Shown in pieces: positions 6,556 to 15,442 of a stretch of 62,449 nucleotides of DNA; positions within the stretch are counted from its first letter, which is position 1, and the number at the start of each line of letters is the position of its first letter. A program made the translations under genes and the position numbers. This stretch comes from CAYNWT01 sp964450955 (lineage in GTDB: Bacteria; Planctomycetota; Planctomycetia; Planctomycetales; Planctomycetaceae), in contig CAYVFI010000037.1 in NCBI GenBank assembly GCA_964450955.1, positions 1-62,449 on the forward strand, in the 5' to 3' direction. The notes under the pieces were generated by a model, which was not told the origin of the DNA, made no database searches, and saw nothing but the letters and a program-made list of their open reading frames with translations.

Positions 6556-9042
6556 CTACTGGTTTCCTTCTTCTCTTCGTTTTTTCGCCTCCAGGCGAAG
6601 CTTCTCCAAGCGGGTCAGGCGCTTCTCTGGTTTCTTTTCCGGAGGTTTTTTCGCGGCGACCTTCTTTGGTTGTGGCTTCGGTTTCGGAGCGTTCTTTTTC
6701 GGCGGGAGTGGCTTGTCGATTCGGAGTTCGGTCTTGCCGAGTCGTGAGTGGATGATGGGTTCGTTTTGATCCATCAGCGTGACGCGGCAGAAGACGTTTT
6801 TGTGAGCTCCAGCCGGGCTGGTCTTGTCGGTCTTGACTTTGAACACAAGTTCCTTCGCGGCTTTGTCCATCTCCATCACGGTAGTCGTAACTTTGTGCGG
6901 CAGGCCAAGGAGTTCGACTTTGGCCTTACCGGGGAATTCCTTCTTCACTTCAATGGTCGCAACCATTTCCGTTTCCTGACCAAGCTCAACAGCCGACCGC
7001 GCCAGCTTGACGTCCACAAATGGTTCAGAGATTTCCAGATGAGCCAACTGTGACGCGACCCAAGCGTTGCCGCCGACGTTGGCATAGCCGATGCAGTAGC
7101 AGGGCCAGTTCTTAATCTGAGCCCCGCCGTTGGCGTTGATTGGATACAGGACTTCGTTCTTACCCTTTGGCATGGTGACCTGGTAGGTGGCTCCGATGCC
7201 TGGCGGGCGGAATGGGAACTGAATCTTAATCTGTTCGTCCCAACCCTCTTTCTTGTGGGCGACGATCTTCAGGTTCATCGATCCACCGCGGACGATTGGC
7301 ACTTTTGGCTGGACGATTTCCAGCTTGAAGGGAAGGTCATCGACCACAGCGAAGGCGAGTTGCGACACGTCTTTCCACGCGTACAGACTTTGGCCAGGCT
7401 GAGCGATAACGAAGTCGGCTCGATTCTTAAACTGGCCGCTGACGTTTTTCTTCGGGTCATTTAATCTGGCGGTAAAGTTAACCAGCTTGCCACCGATCGG
7501 TGCGTCGGCGGCCGCTTCGAACACGACAGGCATCGTGTTCATGTTTGCCGCCATTGGTTCGGCGATCATCCTGATACCGGGCGGGAGGTCCTTCCCGTCG
7601 AGGACCAGTTCGCCACCAAAGTTAGCTCTCGATGCAGAAATTAACGTGGCGAACCGGTTTCCTCGGGGGACAAAAATCTGCTGCCGCTGTTGCGAGTACC
7701 GGGCGACTCGCGGGATACCCAACGACAGAGATGGTTTGATTGTTGAGAACTCAACGCGGTAGGTGTACTCGGGGCCGCCGCGTTTCAGATGATCGTAGAT
7801 ACGAACGAAGTAGTCGCCGTCGGCAGGGCACGTGAATCGCAGATAGCTGTCCGGCCCACGTGAGTCGTCGTTGCCGGCGAGCGTCTTACCATTCGGATGG
7901 AAGATGTGCATGACCGGGTCGAGAGCCGACCGGATTCGTCGGCCATAGCATTCGACTTCGTAGACTTGCCCCTTCTTCGCCGGAAACCTGAACCAGTCGT
8001 AGTCGCCCGGTTCCTGAATAACACCGTTGAACGCCATTGGCAGTGTGCCGGGGGTGGCCTGTTCCTTGTTTGCGTTCGGTTCTTTCTCAAACACATTGCC
8101 GTGTTCGAAAATGCGGAATGGAATACCAGACGGAACAATGCCACTGTCGTCCTGCGGAAACAGTTGGTAGTCCGCGATCGGCTGTTCGGGAACTTTGATT
8201 TTTTGTGTAAACACTCCCTTCGCATCACCGATGTACGTCACTTCAATCTCTTCGCCCGCCTTGCCACCTGGCGGATACACCGCCAGCGGACGCGGGAACG
8301 AACCGACGTGCAGCCGATAGCGACAGTTGCCGTTTCCGCCGTACGCGCTATCGCGAACTTCGATAACGTACCTGCCATCAGCGGGCGCGATAACGGATGT
8401 CGCTGCGTCTTGCCGAACCAGCGGCGTGTCGTCAGCGACGGCAATTTCGAACCGCTTCATATCCAGGATTCCAACGTACGGATCGAACAACGTTTGTCCG
8501 AACCGCATGCCTTCCACTTCCACAGAAATGCGTTCGCCCTTCTTCGCTTCGATCAGGTAGTAATCGACGTCTTCGTTTTGAACCACGCCCTCAACGGTCA
8601 CATTTTTTGAAACCGGGCCGATGACCTGTGGCGTTGCGAAGTCGCTATTTGGTTCCTTCTCAACGACATTCCCAAAAGGGCCCACGAAGAAGGTTCGGTA
8701 TTCAGAGATGCCGGATTTGGTTCGCACCTGCGCTGTGTGTTCACCCAGCGGGCAATCTGCGGCGACGGCGACTTTGCAGACAACTTTGTTGTTCTCACCC
8801 TTGAGTTCCAGAACCTTCAAACCTGGTTCGTAGAACAGAATCTCTTCTGCGTCCTGCAGCCGGGCTCCGACGAAGCTCATCGTGGTTTCGGTTCCGCGAG
8901 TGACCCCGCGAGGCACGATAACGGTGAGCGTCGGAGAAGATGGAACCGGTTCAGTTGCAGCGTGTGCCAGCGTTGGCATCAGCAGCGCGAACGCCAACAA
9001 CGGAAGCAGGTTCGCCGAACCGGAGAAACGCGAAGTAATCAT
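6556..9042 (-). CDS. secreted protein with pre-peptidase (PPC-like) domains
   Basis: 828 residues from the ATG at 9042. That start is preferred to a TTG 75 bases upstream because it opens directly with a signal peptide (about 1-28, ending TLAHA). Repeated beta domains resemble the bacterial pre-peptidase C-terminal fold: segments like EKEPNSDFATPQVI and EKEPNANKEQATPG each lead into DYYLIEAKKGERISVEVEG or DWFRFPAKKGQVYEVECYG. The last 55 residues are Lys/Pro-rich, perhaps binding a charged surface. No peptidase motif is seen, so it is likely a substrate- or surface-binding protein. It lies 86 bases downstream of the DUF1501 gene and is probably cotranscribed. Similar four-gene sets occur in planctomycetes. 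Confidence 0.85.
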   Translation of the reverse strand: MITSRFSGSANLLPLLAFALLMPTLAHAATEPVPSSPTLTVIVPRGVTRGTETTMSFVGARLQDAEEILFYEPGLKVLELKGENNKVVCKVAVAADCPLGEHTAQVRTKSGISEYRTFFVGPFGNVVEKEPNSDFATPQVIGPVSKNVTVEGVVQNEDVDYYLIEAKKGERISVEVEGMRFGQTLFDPYVGILDMKRFEIAVADDTPLVRQDAATSVIAPADGRYVIEVRDSAYGGNGNCRYRLHVGSFPRPLAVYPPGGKAGEEIEVTYIGDAKGVFTQKIKVPEQPIADYQLFPQDDSGIVPSGIPFRIFEHGNVFEKEPNANKEQATPGTLPMAFNGVIQEPGDYDWFRFPAKKGQVYEVECYGRRIRSALDPVMHIFHPNGKTLAGNDDSRGPDSYLRFTCPADGDYFVRIYDHLKRGGPEYTYRVEFSTIKPSLSLGIPRVARYSQQRQQIFVPRGNRFATLISASRANFGGELVLDGKDLPPGIRMIAEPMAANMNTMPVVFEAAADAPIGGKLVNFTARLNDPKKNVSGQFKNRADFVIAQPGQSLYAWKDVSQLAFAVVDDLPFKLEIVQPKVPIVRGGSMNLKIVAHKKEGWDEQIKIQFPFRPPGIGATYQVTMPKGKNEVLYPINANGGAQIKNWPCYCIGYANVGGNAWVASQLAHLEISEPFVDVKLARSAVELGQETEMVATIEVKKEFPGKAKVELLGLPHKVTTTVMEMDKAAKELVFKVKTDKTSPAGAHKNVFCRVTLMDQNEPIIHSRLGKTELRIDKPLPPKKNAPKPKPQPKKVAAKKPPEKKPEKRLTRLEKLRLEAKKRREEGNQ

Positions 9043-9128
9043 GTGTGCTTGCCCCCAAGCGGTATATGCACAGAGCACGCCGCAGCTCTCCGCCCGGCGT
9101 GCTCCCGTGATTTTCAAAAGGAGTGAGC

Positions 9129-10427
9129 CTAGGCGAGGATTTCCTTACGCACCTTGCCACCATCGACAATCTCAATCGGTCGATCGCCGGGCGCCATCAA
9201 TTCCTTGTCCGCAACAATTCCCATGCACTTGTACATAGTCGTGGCCCAGTCCTCGACACCCATTGCGTCGTCTTCCGGCTCACTGGCTGTCGAATTTGAA
9301 GAACCGTAAACGAGACCCGGCTTGATGCCGCCGCCAGCCATCACAGTGCTAAACACTTTCGGCCAGTGGTCACGACCAGCGGTTCCGTTAATCTTCGGCG
9401 TTCGACCAAATTCAGACGCCATCACAACCATCGTGTCTTTCAACATGCCGCGTGATTCCAGGTCGCGAATCAAAGCCGCGTAAGCCTGATCCAGCGGCGG
9501 AACCTGGCGGCGAATGCCGTCCGCGATGTTGTTGTGCATGTCCCAGCCACCGTAGGTCAGCGTGACGAACCGAACGCCCGCCTGGACCAATCGACGAGCC
9601 ATCAACATGCGAGAACCAGCCTGGTTCCGACCGTAAGCGTCCCGCGTCTTGGCGTCTTCCTTATTAATATCAAACGCCTCGCGCGCCTTTGGTGAACTCA
9701 CCATCGCGTACGCTCGTTTGTAGAACGTGTCGACAGCGTCCAGCGAATCGGCTTTCTCCTTCGCCACGAAGTGCTCATTAACGGCAGACAGAATGCTGCG
9801 CCGTCGAGTAAACCGCTCGTCGGTCACGCCACCGGGCAGCTTCAGGTCTCGGACCGTGAAATTCTTCTGAGCCGGATCGGCACCCAGACTAAACGGAGCA
9901 AACGAAGAACTCAGGTAGCCGGTTCCAGCGAACTCGTTTGGCTGGTTCGGAATGCAAACATACTGAGGCAGATTGTTACGCGGACCAAACTCGTGCGTGA
10001 CTACAGAACCCATACTCGGGAACTTCAAAGCCGGGCTCGGCCGGTAGCCGGTAAACATGTTGTGCGTGCCGCGCTCGTGAGCCGCTTCGCCGTGCGTCAT
10101 CGAACGAATGATGGCAATCTTGTCTGTAATCTGAGCCGTGTTCTTCCACGTCTCGTTGATAAACGTGCCCGGCACCTTTGTCTTAATGTGCTTCATCGGA
10201 CCGCGATATTCGATCGGAGCAAACGGCTTCGGGTCGAATGTTTCCTGGTGACACATGCCACCTGGAAGAAAGATGAAAATCACCGACTTCGCGGTTCCTT
10301 CAACCGATTCGTAATGCTTCTGATCCGCCTGAGCCTGCCTGGCTGCAAGAAACTCAGCCAGCGTCAAACCGACGCCACCAGCAAAACCAACATGCAAGAA
10401 ATCACGACGCGAACGTTTACGAGCCAT
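9129..10427 (-). CDS. DUF1501 family protein, Tat-exported
   Basis: 432 residues. The N-terminus has a twin-arginine signal (KRSRRDFLHVGFAGG), implying folded export. The rest is DUF1501, an alkaline-phosphatase/sulfatase-superfamily-like fold, with GGMCHQETFDPKP, GTHNMFTGYRPSP and a late EFGRTPKINGTAGRDHWP motif. Metal ligands probably lie in these His/Asp-rich motifs, but the activity is not proven for the family. The ATG has AGGAGT 10 bases upstream. It is the first gene of the cluster, consistent with the usual DUF1501-DUF1549/1553 pairing. Confidence 0.93.
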   Translation of the reverse strand: MARKRSRRDFLHVGFAGGVGLTLAEFLAARQAQADQKHYESVEGTAKSVIFIFLPGGMCHQETFDPKPFAPIEYRGPMKHIKTKVPGTFINETWKNTAQITDKIAIIRSMTHGEAAHERGTHNMFTGYRPSPALKFPSMGSVVTHEFGPRNNLPQYVCIPNQPNEFAGTGYLSSSFAPFSLGADPAQKNFTVRDLKLPGGVTDERFTRRRSILSAVNEHFVAKEKADSLDAVDTFYKRAYAMVSSPKAREAFDINKEDAKTRDAYGRNQAGSRMLMARRLVQAGVRFVTLTYGGWDMHNNIADGIRRQVPPLDQAYAALIRDLESRGMLKDTMVVMASEFGRTPKINGTAGRDHWPKVFSTVMAGGGIKPGLVYGSSNSTASEPEDDAMGVEDWATTMYKCMGIVADKELMAPGDRPIEIVDGGKVRKEILA

Positions 10428-10989
10428 CAGAATTTACTCCTGTGGGAATCAGTCGAGATGCTAAAGAAGATCTCGAAACACTTGCCCAAGTGCGTGGACC
10501 AAAGGTGGGGTAGTGGCGGTCCGGTGTAGGTAGGAAGCGAACCGGCAGGAATTGCCGAAACGCTTTATAAAGTATTGCACGCCCGACGTGCCCTGAAGTC
10601 AAGACAGAAGGCAATTAGCAGCAAAAAGCGTATCTTTGTTCAGTACAAAGAATCACGTCGCGGGCTTCCGGAACCACCCGTGAATGTCCGCATGTTCTTA
10701 CCCTGAAGGTTCGTCAAAAGTGCGTACCCGACTGGGCAGAATCACCCGAAAAGTGATGCCCAAATGCAACGTGGCCAGGAATCTATCGGTTCCGGCGAAG
10801 AACCATGCACTAGAACCAATCGGAAAGGTGCCAGCCAGCGCGAAGCCTGGTGAACCACCGGGACAAAGCCGGTCGGGGCAGAACCGACTGCAACGTGAAA
10901 GTCTACCTGTGGCCACACTCAGGGCCTCAACCTCACCTTCAATCCATCATCGTCCCCAACAATAATCCGCCAACCGAAAGCACCCGCAC
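10428..10989. other. intergenic region, no gene seen
   Basis: 562 bases between two diverging genes. Short frames here have no family resemblance and no start signals. It must hold the promoter of the minus-strand DUF1501 cluster and that of the PH-domain gene, but no clear -35/-10 pair was recognised. Confidence 0.5.
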
Positions 10990-11436
10990 ATGGATTCAGG
11001 AGTCCCCACCGTGACGTCCCCCGAAGAGAGCATCTGGACTGGTCGCCCCTCGCACTACAACCACCTTCCGATCTATGTCATCTGCGGCCTGCTGTGCTGG
11101 CTGGTCATCCCAGCCATCTACGGCATTTGGAAATACTTCGAACTGAACTGCGAGACCTACGAACTCACAACCCAGCGACTCCGCTACACCCGCGGCGTCC
11201 TGAACCGCGAGGAAGACGAACTCGAACTCTACCGAGTCAAAGACATCAACTACTCCCAACCGCTGGTCGCTCGCATGTTTGGTCTGGGCAACGTGACCAT
11301 GCATACCTCCGACAAGACAACGCCCGAGATTACGATTGCCGGGATCGCAGATTCGAAAGCATTCCGAGACCTGCTACGGGATGCGGTGGAGCGGCGGCGT
11401 GATGAAAAGCGTGTAAGAGAAATTGACTTTGAGTGA
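10990..11436 (+). CDS. membrane protein with bacterial PH domain (YdbS-like)
   Basis: 148 residues. A hydrophobic hairpin at about 24-50 (VICGLLCWLVIPAIYGIW) is followed by a bacterial PH (bPH2/DUF304) domain with TYELTTQRLRYTRGVL and LYRVKDINYSQPLVARMFG. Such proteins are anchored with the PH domain on the cytoplasmic side; the general role is unknown. It is a short single-domain form. The stop lies 2 bases from the end of the converging DUF4041 gene, so the two transcripts probably overlap. Confidence 0.8.
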   Translation: MDSGVPTVTSPEESIWTGRPSHYNHLPIYVICGLLCWLVIPAIYGIWKYFELNCETYELTTQRLRYTRGVLNREEDELELYRVKDINYSQPLVARMFGLGNVTMHTSDKTTPEITIAGIADSKAFRDLLRDAVERRRDEKRVREIDFE

Positions 11437-11438
11437 AC

Positions 11439-13085
11439 TCAGCTGCCGAGTGCATTTTCAGCGGCTGCGACAAAGCTGTTCTGCATACGCTTCTTGATAC
11501 GTTCCGGCATATCCACCTCGATCTCCTTGTTCTTCTCTTTGCGGATGGCCAAGGTCTCCATGTACTGAGTTGCATCCGGGATGCGTCGAAACTTGGTCAT
11601 GTCGCCATGCAACTCGGCAAACGCTTTCTCTATCTCATCGATCGTGACGTGGAAGAACTCTTTTCGGGTATTCGCGAGATTGACACGACGATCTGCAAAG
11701 TAATTATGCAATGCACTCTCCAATGCCGGAGCATCTTCGGCATAGATCATGGCGTGTACGTCGAATGGAAATGGAACGGCCGCACCTGAAAGTTCTGTCA
11801 CACGATCCTGCGGATCTAATCGTCGCGTCAAGCCGATTTTAAACATCTGGTTACCGTACGCGCCGATATTGGAGAGAATGTAGACGTAACCTGACCGCGT
11901 GAGTTGTGCCCGGGAAACCGCCCGAGCCTTCTTGTCCAGAACGGATGCGTACTCACCTTCGAGCTTGGCGACCAGTTCTTGGAGCTTGCTTACCTGAGCG
12001 GCGTTCTTAGCGGCTGTCTCTTGTTGTTCAGCAAGAAGTTCGGCGCGAGCCTTCTGAAGTGCCTTCTCGGTATCTGTAGCCTCCTTCTCTGCTCGTTTTT
12101 GAGCCTTCTCAAGTTCTCGTTGCGCGCGTTCTTCTTCTCGAATTTGGTCCCGGACTGCTTTCTGTTCTTCCTTCTCCTTCTGTTTCGCGACTTCCCATTC
12201 GTATTTGAGCACAAGCTCTTGGCGTTTCAGCTCAAAGTAGGTTTCGCTGATCTCTATCTTCTTTTCGCGACCAAGCTTGTTAATCGCATCAAAGGAACGC
12301 CGGAGCCGCTTTTCACTGGCATCGATATTGCTGTGTTTGACCGAAGCGATGCACGCATCTGAATCGCCATTGAATGCCCTCAGCGCAAGTTTCTGGTGCT
12401 GCTTCACCATGCGTTTGCCTTTGGCTGCACTGCCTTCCACTGTCCAATCGGCATCACAAGGACAGGCTCGATCGCACTTAATCATGTCCTTCTGCCGGGC
12501 GCGGACGTCGTCATACTTCTGTTTGTACTCGTCGGGCGTGTCGAAATCGTACTCCGGGATGTGTAGACCGAAATCCGCCATTTCCATGGCATCGCGGAAT
12601 ATGCCAAGCTCTTTTCGAAGGCCGTCAACTTCGCCCTGCAATCCATCGTGGATCGTTATCAGCTCTCGAGTTTCGGACTTGACCCGCGCGACTTCGGACT
12701 GCGCGGCTGTAACCTGACGATATGCCTTCTCCTCGGCAACACGAATGATCTCCTCTCGCTCAGCCCTACTTTTCGCCGCAAGCTCCTTTGCCTGAGTCTT
12801 GGTTTTCACTGCGTATTGCTTGGCCTTCTCCGCAAGTGCACTGGCCTGAGCCTTCTGCTTCTTAATTTCGTTGGCGCGCTGACTGGCGTAGTCCTCAAAT
12901 TTTTCGAACTCCGCATACTTTTTGTGACGCTGCAAAGTGTCCTGTAACCGGGTTTGACACACGGTAAGCGAATTCTGTACCGCTCCTACTTCCGCGCGTT
13001 CTTTGCGAAGCAAAGTCCACACCCACACGGCAACCGCTACTGCAGTCAACGCAATCCCTAAGAAACCAATAGCAAGCGGACCCAT
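11439..13085 (-). CDS. membrane-anchored DUF4041 / T5orf172 (GIY-YIG-like) protein
   Basis: 548 residues. One membrane segment at about 4-24 is followed by a coiled coil at about 55-160. A DUF4041-like region (about 160-290) contains LGIFRDAMEMADFGLHIPEY and WTVEGSAAKGKRMVKQHQKL. A second charged helix (about 300-395) leads to a T5orf172/MUG113 domain of the GIY-YIG superfamily (about 405-495). There YVYIL and MFKIGLTRR match the two signature strands, and a later Glu (ALESALHNYF) fits the metal-binding position. The family occurs sporadically in bacteria and phages. The domain suggests nucleic-acid cleavage or binding, but a nuclease on the membrane is unusual. It stands alone with no methylase or helicase beside it. 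Confidence 0.85.
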   Translation of the reverse strand: MGPLAIGFLGIALTAVAVAVWVWTLLRKERAEVGAVQNSLTVCQTRLQDTLQRHKKYAEFEKFEDYASQRANEIKKQKAQASALAEKAKQYAVKTKTQAKELAAKSRAEREEIIRVAEEKAYRQVTAAQSEVARVKSETRELITIHDGLQGEVDGLRKELGIFRDAMEMADFGLHIPEYDFDTPDEYKQKYDDVRARQKDMIKCDRACPCDADWTVEGSAAKGKRMVKQHQKLALRAFNGDSDACIASVKHSNIDASEKRLRRSFDAINKLGREKKIEISETYFELKRQELVLKYEWEVAKQKEKEEQKAVRDQIREEERAQRELEKAQKRAEKEATDTEKALQKARAELLAEQQETAAKNAAQVSKLQELVAKLEGEYASVLDKKARAVSRAQLTRSGYVYILSNIGAYGNQMFKIGLTRRLDPQDRVTELSGAAVPFPFDVHAMIYAEDAPALESALHNYFADRRVNLANTRKEFFHVTIDEIEKAFAELHGDMTKFRRIPDATQYMETLAIRKEKNKEIEVDMPERIKKRMQNSFVAAAENALGS

Positions 13086-13253
13086 AAGATCATCTCTCGA
13101 TAGAACTATCTTTCAACCTTTCAGAATACGGTTTTGTATGGCCACCGCAAGTCGCGGCATATAAGCCAGCCGTTCGGGTAAGAAAGAGGGTATGTGCAGA
13201 GTTGAGTCTGATGGCAATTCGCAAGAAGACATCACGACACAACTAAGAAGACC

Positions 13254-13745
13254 TCACGTTGCATCCTGGCTTGTTTCAACCTTCTTCCGCGGCGCACCTT
13301 CGCGGCAGACAAGTACCGCTGCGATCAAGGTTAAAAGTATCCCAACCGCGTTGATGTACTTCGACATCTGGTGGTACTTCGTAAACTCGTCATCGCGCGG
13401 GCGCAGCAGGTCGACCATGATGTCAGCCAGTGGTCGGTAGACAAACTGGAAGTCGTACGCCATTAGCAGGTTTGCGATGACCAACAACACAAACACGATG
13501 ACCGTGGACGGACCGCGTTCGCCCTTGATAATCCGGCCGGCTCCGCACAGCAGCGATGTGCCCAATGCAACGAAACCGAACCCGTAGTACAGCGGGAACC
13601 GAATCAAAGCGAGCTGGTTTTTAATGCTGGATGCAAAGCCTTCGAATTGCTGTTCGGCCACGCTGGTGATCACAAACAAAACGGCGGCTCCAACCCAGGC
13701 GGGAAGTAAGAATCGCTGCATGGACAGGCAAATTCGCGGCAACAT
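13254..13745 (-). CDS. four-helix integral membrane protein
   Basis: 163 residues with hydrophobic segments near 12-30, 50-70, 80-98 and 138-155, leaving a polar loop with RPRDDEFTKYHQ. It resembles DUF4149-type small membrane proteins, but the match is by pattern only. The start could be this ATG or a second ATG at 13721 (MQRFLLPAW), which gives a cleaner first helix. It diverges from the ACT-domain gene across 53 bases that must carry both promoters. Confidence 0.6.
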   Translation of the reverse strand: MLPRICLSMQRFLLPAWVGAAVLFVITSVAEQQFEGFASSIKNQLALIRFPLYYGFGFVALGTSLLCGAGRIIKGERGPSTVIVFVLLVIANLLMAYDFQFVYRPLADIMVDLLRPRDDEFTKYHQMSKYINAVGILLTLIAAVLVCREGAPRKKVETSQDAT

Positions 13746-13798
13746 GGGGTTCGTACGCTTCGTGGTTTTTGAGACGGTTTTGACCTACAGTTACGGCC

Positions 13799-14350
13799 AT
13801 GTCGCGCGAGTATATCATCACAATGACGGCGGAGAACCGGGTTGGCATCCTGGCAGCCGTCACCAAAGCCATGGCCGAACTGGGCGCGGAGTTGTCTGAA
13901 GCCAGCCAGACGGTGGTTTCTGGCTACTTCACAATGATTTTCGCCGCCCAGTTTCCAGAGAACCATGAACAGCAGGTCATCCTTGATCACATGCGGGATG
14001 TCTGTCGACCGTTTGGAATTGATGTCACGCTGTCAGCTAAATCTGATACGAATCCAGAACAGGATTCCGTTAAGCGAGCCATCAAGCGGCTGCGAATCAG
14101 CGGAAAAAACGTCCCCGGCATCCTGAGAAAAATCTCGGTGACCATGTCAATGAACGGGATAGATATCGTCGGCATGTACGCCTTCAAAGAAGGCGAAAAC
14201 GGTTTCGGAATGGTCATGAAACTATCCGTGCCCGATTCAGTCGACCCAACTGAATTCGCCCGTGAGCTGACCGAACTGGACCCCGCCTGGCAGATGACTG
14301 CGACGGTCGAAGACTACCAGCCCGGCTCTGTGTTTACCGACGAACAGTAG
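13799..14350 (+). CDS. tandem ACT-domain protein (GcvR-like)
   Basis: 183 residues made of two ACT domains, about 1-85 and 95-175. The first starts SREYIITMTAENRVGILAAV, typical of GcvR-like proteins, which bind small ligands such as glycine and act by protein-protein contact. No DNA-binding domain is present. The downstream GTG gene begins 19 bases after the stop and may be cotranscribed. A direct role in glycine metabolism is only inferred from the family. Confidence 0.8.
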   Translation: MSREYIITMTAENRVGILAAVTKAMAELGAELSEASQTVVSGYFTMIFAAQFPENHEQQVILDHMRDVCRPFGIDVTLSAKSDTNPEQDSVKRAIKRLRISGKNVPGILRKISVTMSMNGIDIVGMYAFKEGENGFGMVMKLSVPDSVDPTEFARELTELDPAWQMTATVEDYQPGSVFTDEQ

Positions 14351-14369
14351 CCGGGCAGGAGCCTCGCAC

Positions 14370-15098
14370 GTGAGACGTTTCGATAGCCAAACCCGCCAGC
14401 GAACTTTCAAGGCGGCCATCGCGGGAGGAATTGCTTTCACGTTGCTCACTACAGCCGCGATGCTGGCTTATCCGGGCGGCACTCGCCAAACCCCACAGAC
14501 CGATCACTATCTGTTCGCCAGCAACTTCTTTTCCGACCTGGGGCGCACGCAGGATTTTGAAGGCAACTCAAACTTTACCTGCATGCTGCTGTTTGGAACC
14601 GCTCTTTCGATAACCGGTTGCACAACGGTCGCATTGTTCTTTGTCTTGCCGGACCTGTTTCAAACCGACCGCCGCAGCAGAATTCTCTCGAATTTCATGA
14701 CCGCGTTCGGGCTACTGGCCGGTATTGGATTCGTGGGAGTTGCGTTCACTCCGTGGGATCTATTCCTCTCGCAACACGACTTTTGTGTGAACCTTGGATT
14801 CCGCTGCCTGCTTCTGGCGTGTATGTGTGCGATGATAAACGTCTACGGGACGGATTCGTTTCCCAATCGATACGGTCACCTGTTGGTTGTCGTTTGCTTA
14901 ATACTTCTAAGCTACATTCTGCTACTGGCCTTCGGGCCATCCACCAACACTCCCGGCGGACTCATGGTGCAGGTCGGCGGACAAAAAGTCGTAGCCTATG
15001 TGCTGATCGGCGGAATCACGTTGCTGGCACTGGGCGCTTTGCGGTCAGAACACAAGGCAACCCCCGCCCCCGCTACACTTGTCGATTCAACCAAGTAA
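14370..15098 (+). CDS. DUF998-like integral membrane protein
   Basis: 242 residues with about six membrane segments (near 14-34, 70-92, 108-130, 145-165, 172-192, 205-225). The region before helix 2, LFASNFFSDLGRTQDFEGNSN, resembles DUF998 (FSDLG motif). The start is GTG at 14370, 19 bases behind the ACT gene; a strong Shine-Dalgarno is not obvious. The function of the family is not known. Confidence 0.7.
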   Translation: MRRFDSQTRQRTFKAAIAGGIAFTLLTTAAMLAYPGGTRQTPQTDHYLFASNFFSDLGRTQDFEGNSNFTCMLLFGTALSITGCTTVALFFVLPDLFQTDRRSRILSNFMTAFGLLAGIGFVGVAFTPWDLFLSQHDFCVNLGFRCLLLACMCAMINVYGTDSFPNRYGHLLVVVCLILLSYILLLAFGPSTNTPGGLMVQVGGQKVVAYVLIGGITLLALGALRSEHKATPAPATLVDSTK

Positions 15099-15111
15099 AG
15101 GACTCCCGAAC

Positions 15112-15432
15112 ATGAGCACAATCAAGCTTTCGGAGATCGCTCACGCCCGATCGGGCGACAAGGGCAACCACGCAAACGTGGGAGTCATCGCGTTCTCTGA
15201 CGAGAACTTCAAACACATCAAAGACACGCTGACCGAAGCCTGTGTCGCCGAATACTTTCAGTCGCTCGGCCCGTCAAAGGTCGAACGGTTTGAGCTACCC
15301 GGCATCAAAGGTCTGAACTTTCTGCTGCACGACGTTCTGGCAGGTGGAGCCAGTCAATCGCTTCGAGTGGACTCGCAGGGAAAAACGCTGGGCCTGGCGA
15401 TCCTCGAAATGCAAATTCCCGCGCCGAATTAG
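15112..15432 (+). CDS. stand-alone AtuA C-terminal-like domain protein
   Basis: 106 residues from the ATG at 15112. It matches the small C-terminal domain of AtuA (acyclic terpene utilisation): IAHARSGDKGNHANVGVIAF is the signature segment. In proteobacteria AtuA works with acyl-CoA enzymes in citronellol and leucine-type degradation; here the large N-terminal domain is absent. The enoyl-CoA hydratase starts 10 bases downstream, matching that context. The separate small domain is recurrent in planctomycetes as far as I recall; its activity is not known. Confidence 0.82.
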   Translation: MSTIKLSEIAHARSGDKGNHANVGVIAFSDENFKHIKDTLTEACVAEYFQSLGPSKVERFELPGIKGLNFLLHDVLAGGASQSLRVDSQGKTLGLAILEMQIPAPN

Positions 15433-15442
15433 AGATACCAAC

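Noticed and set aside
7897..8610. 237-codon open frame on the plus strand
   Set aside because: Antisense to the PPC-like gene; it has no start signal or family match.
9043..9117. Longer form of the PPC-like protein from a TTG
   Set aside because: The extra 25 residues precede a perfect signal peptide; the ATG at 9042 is the better start.
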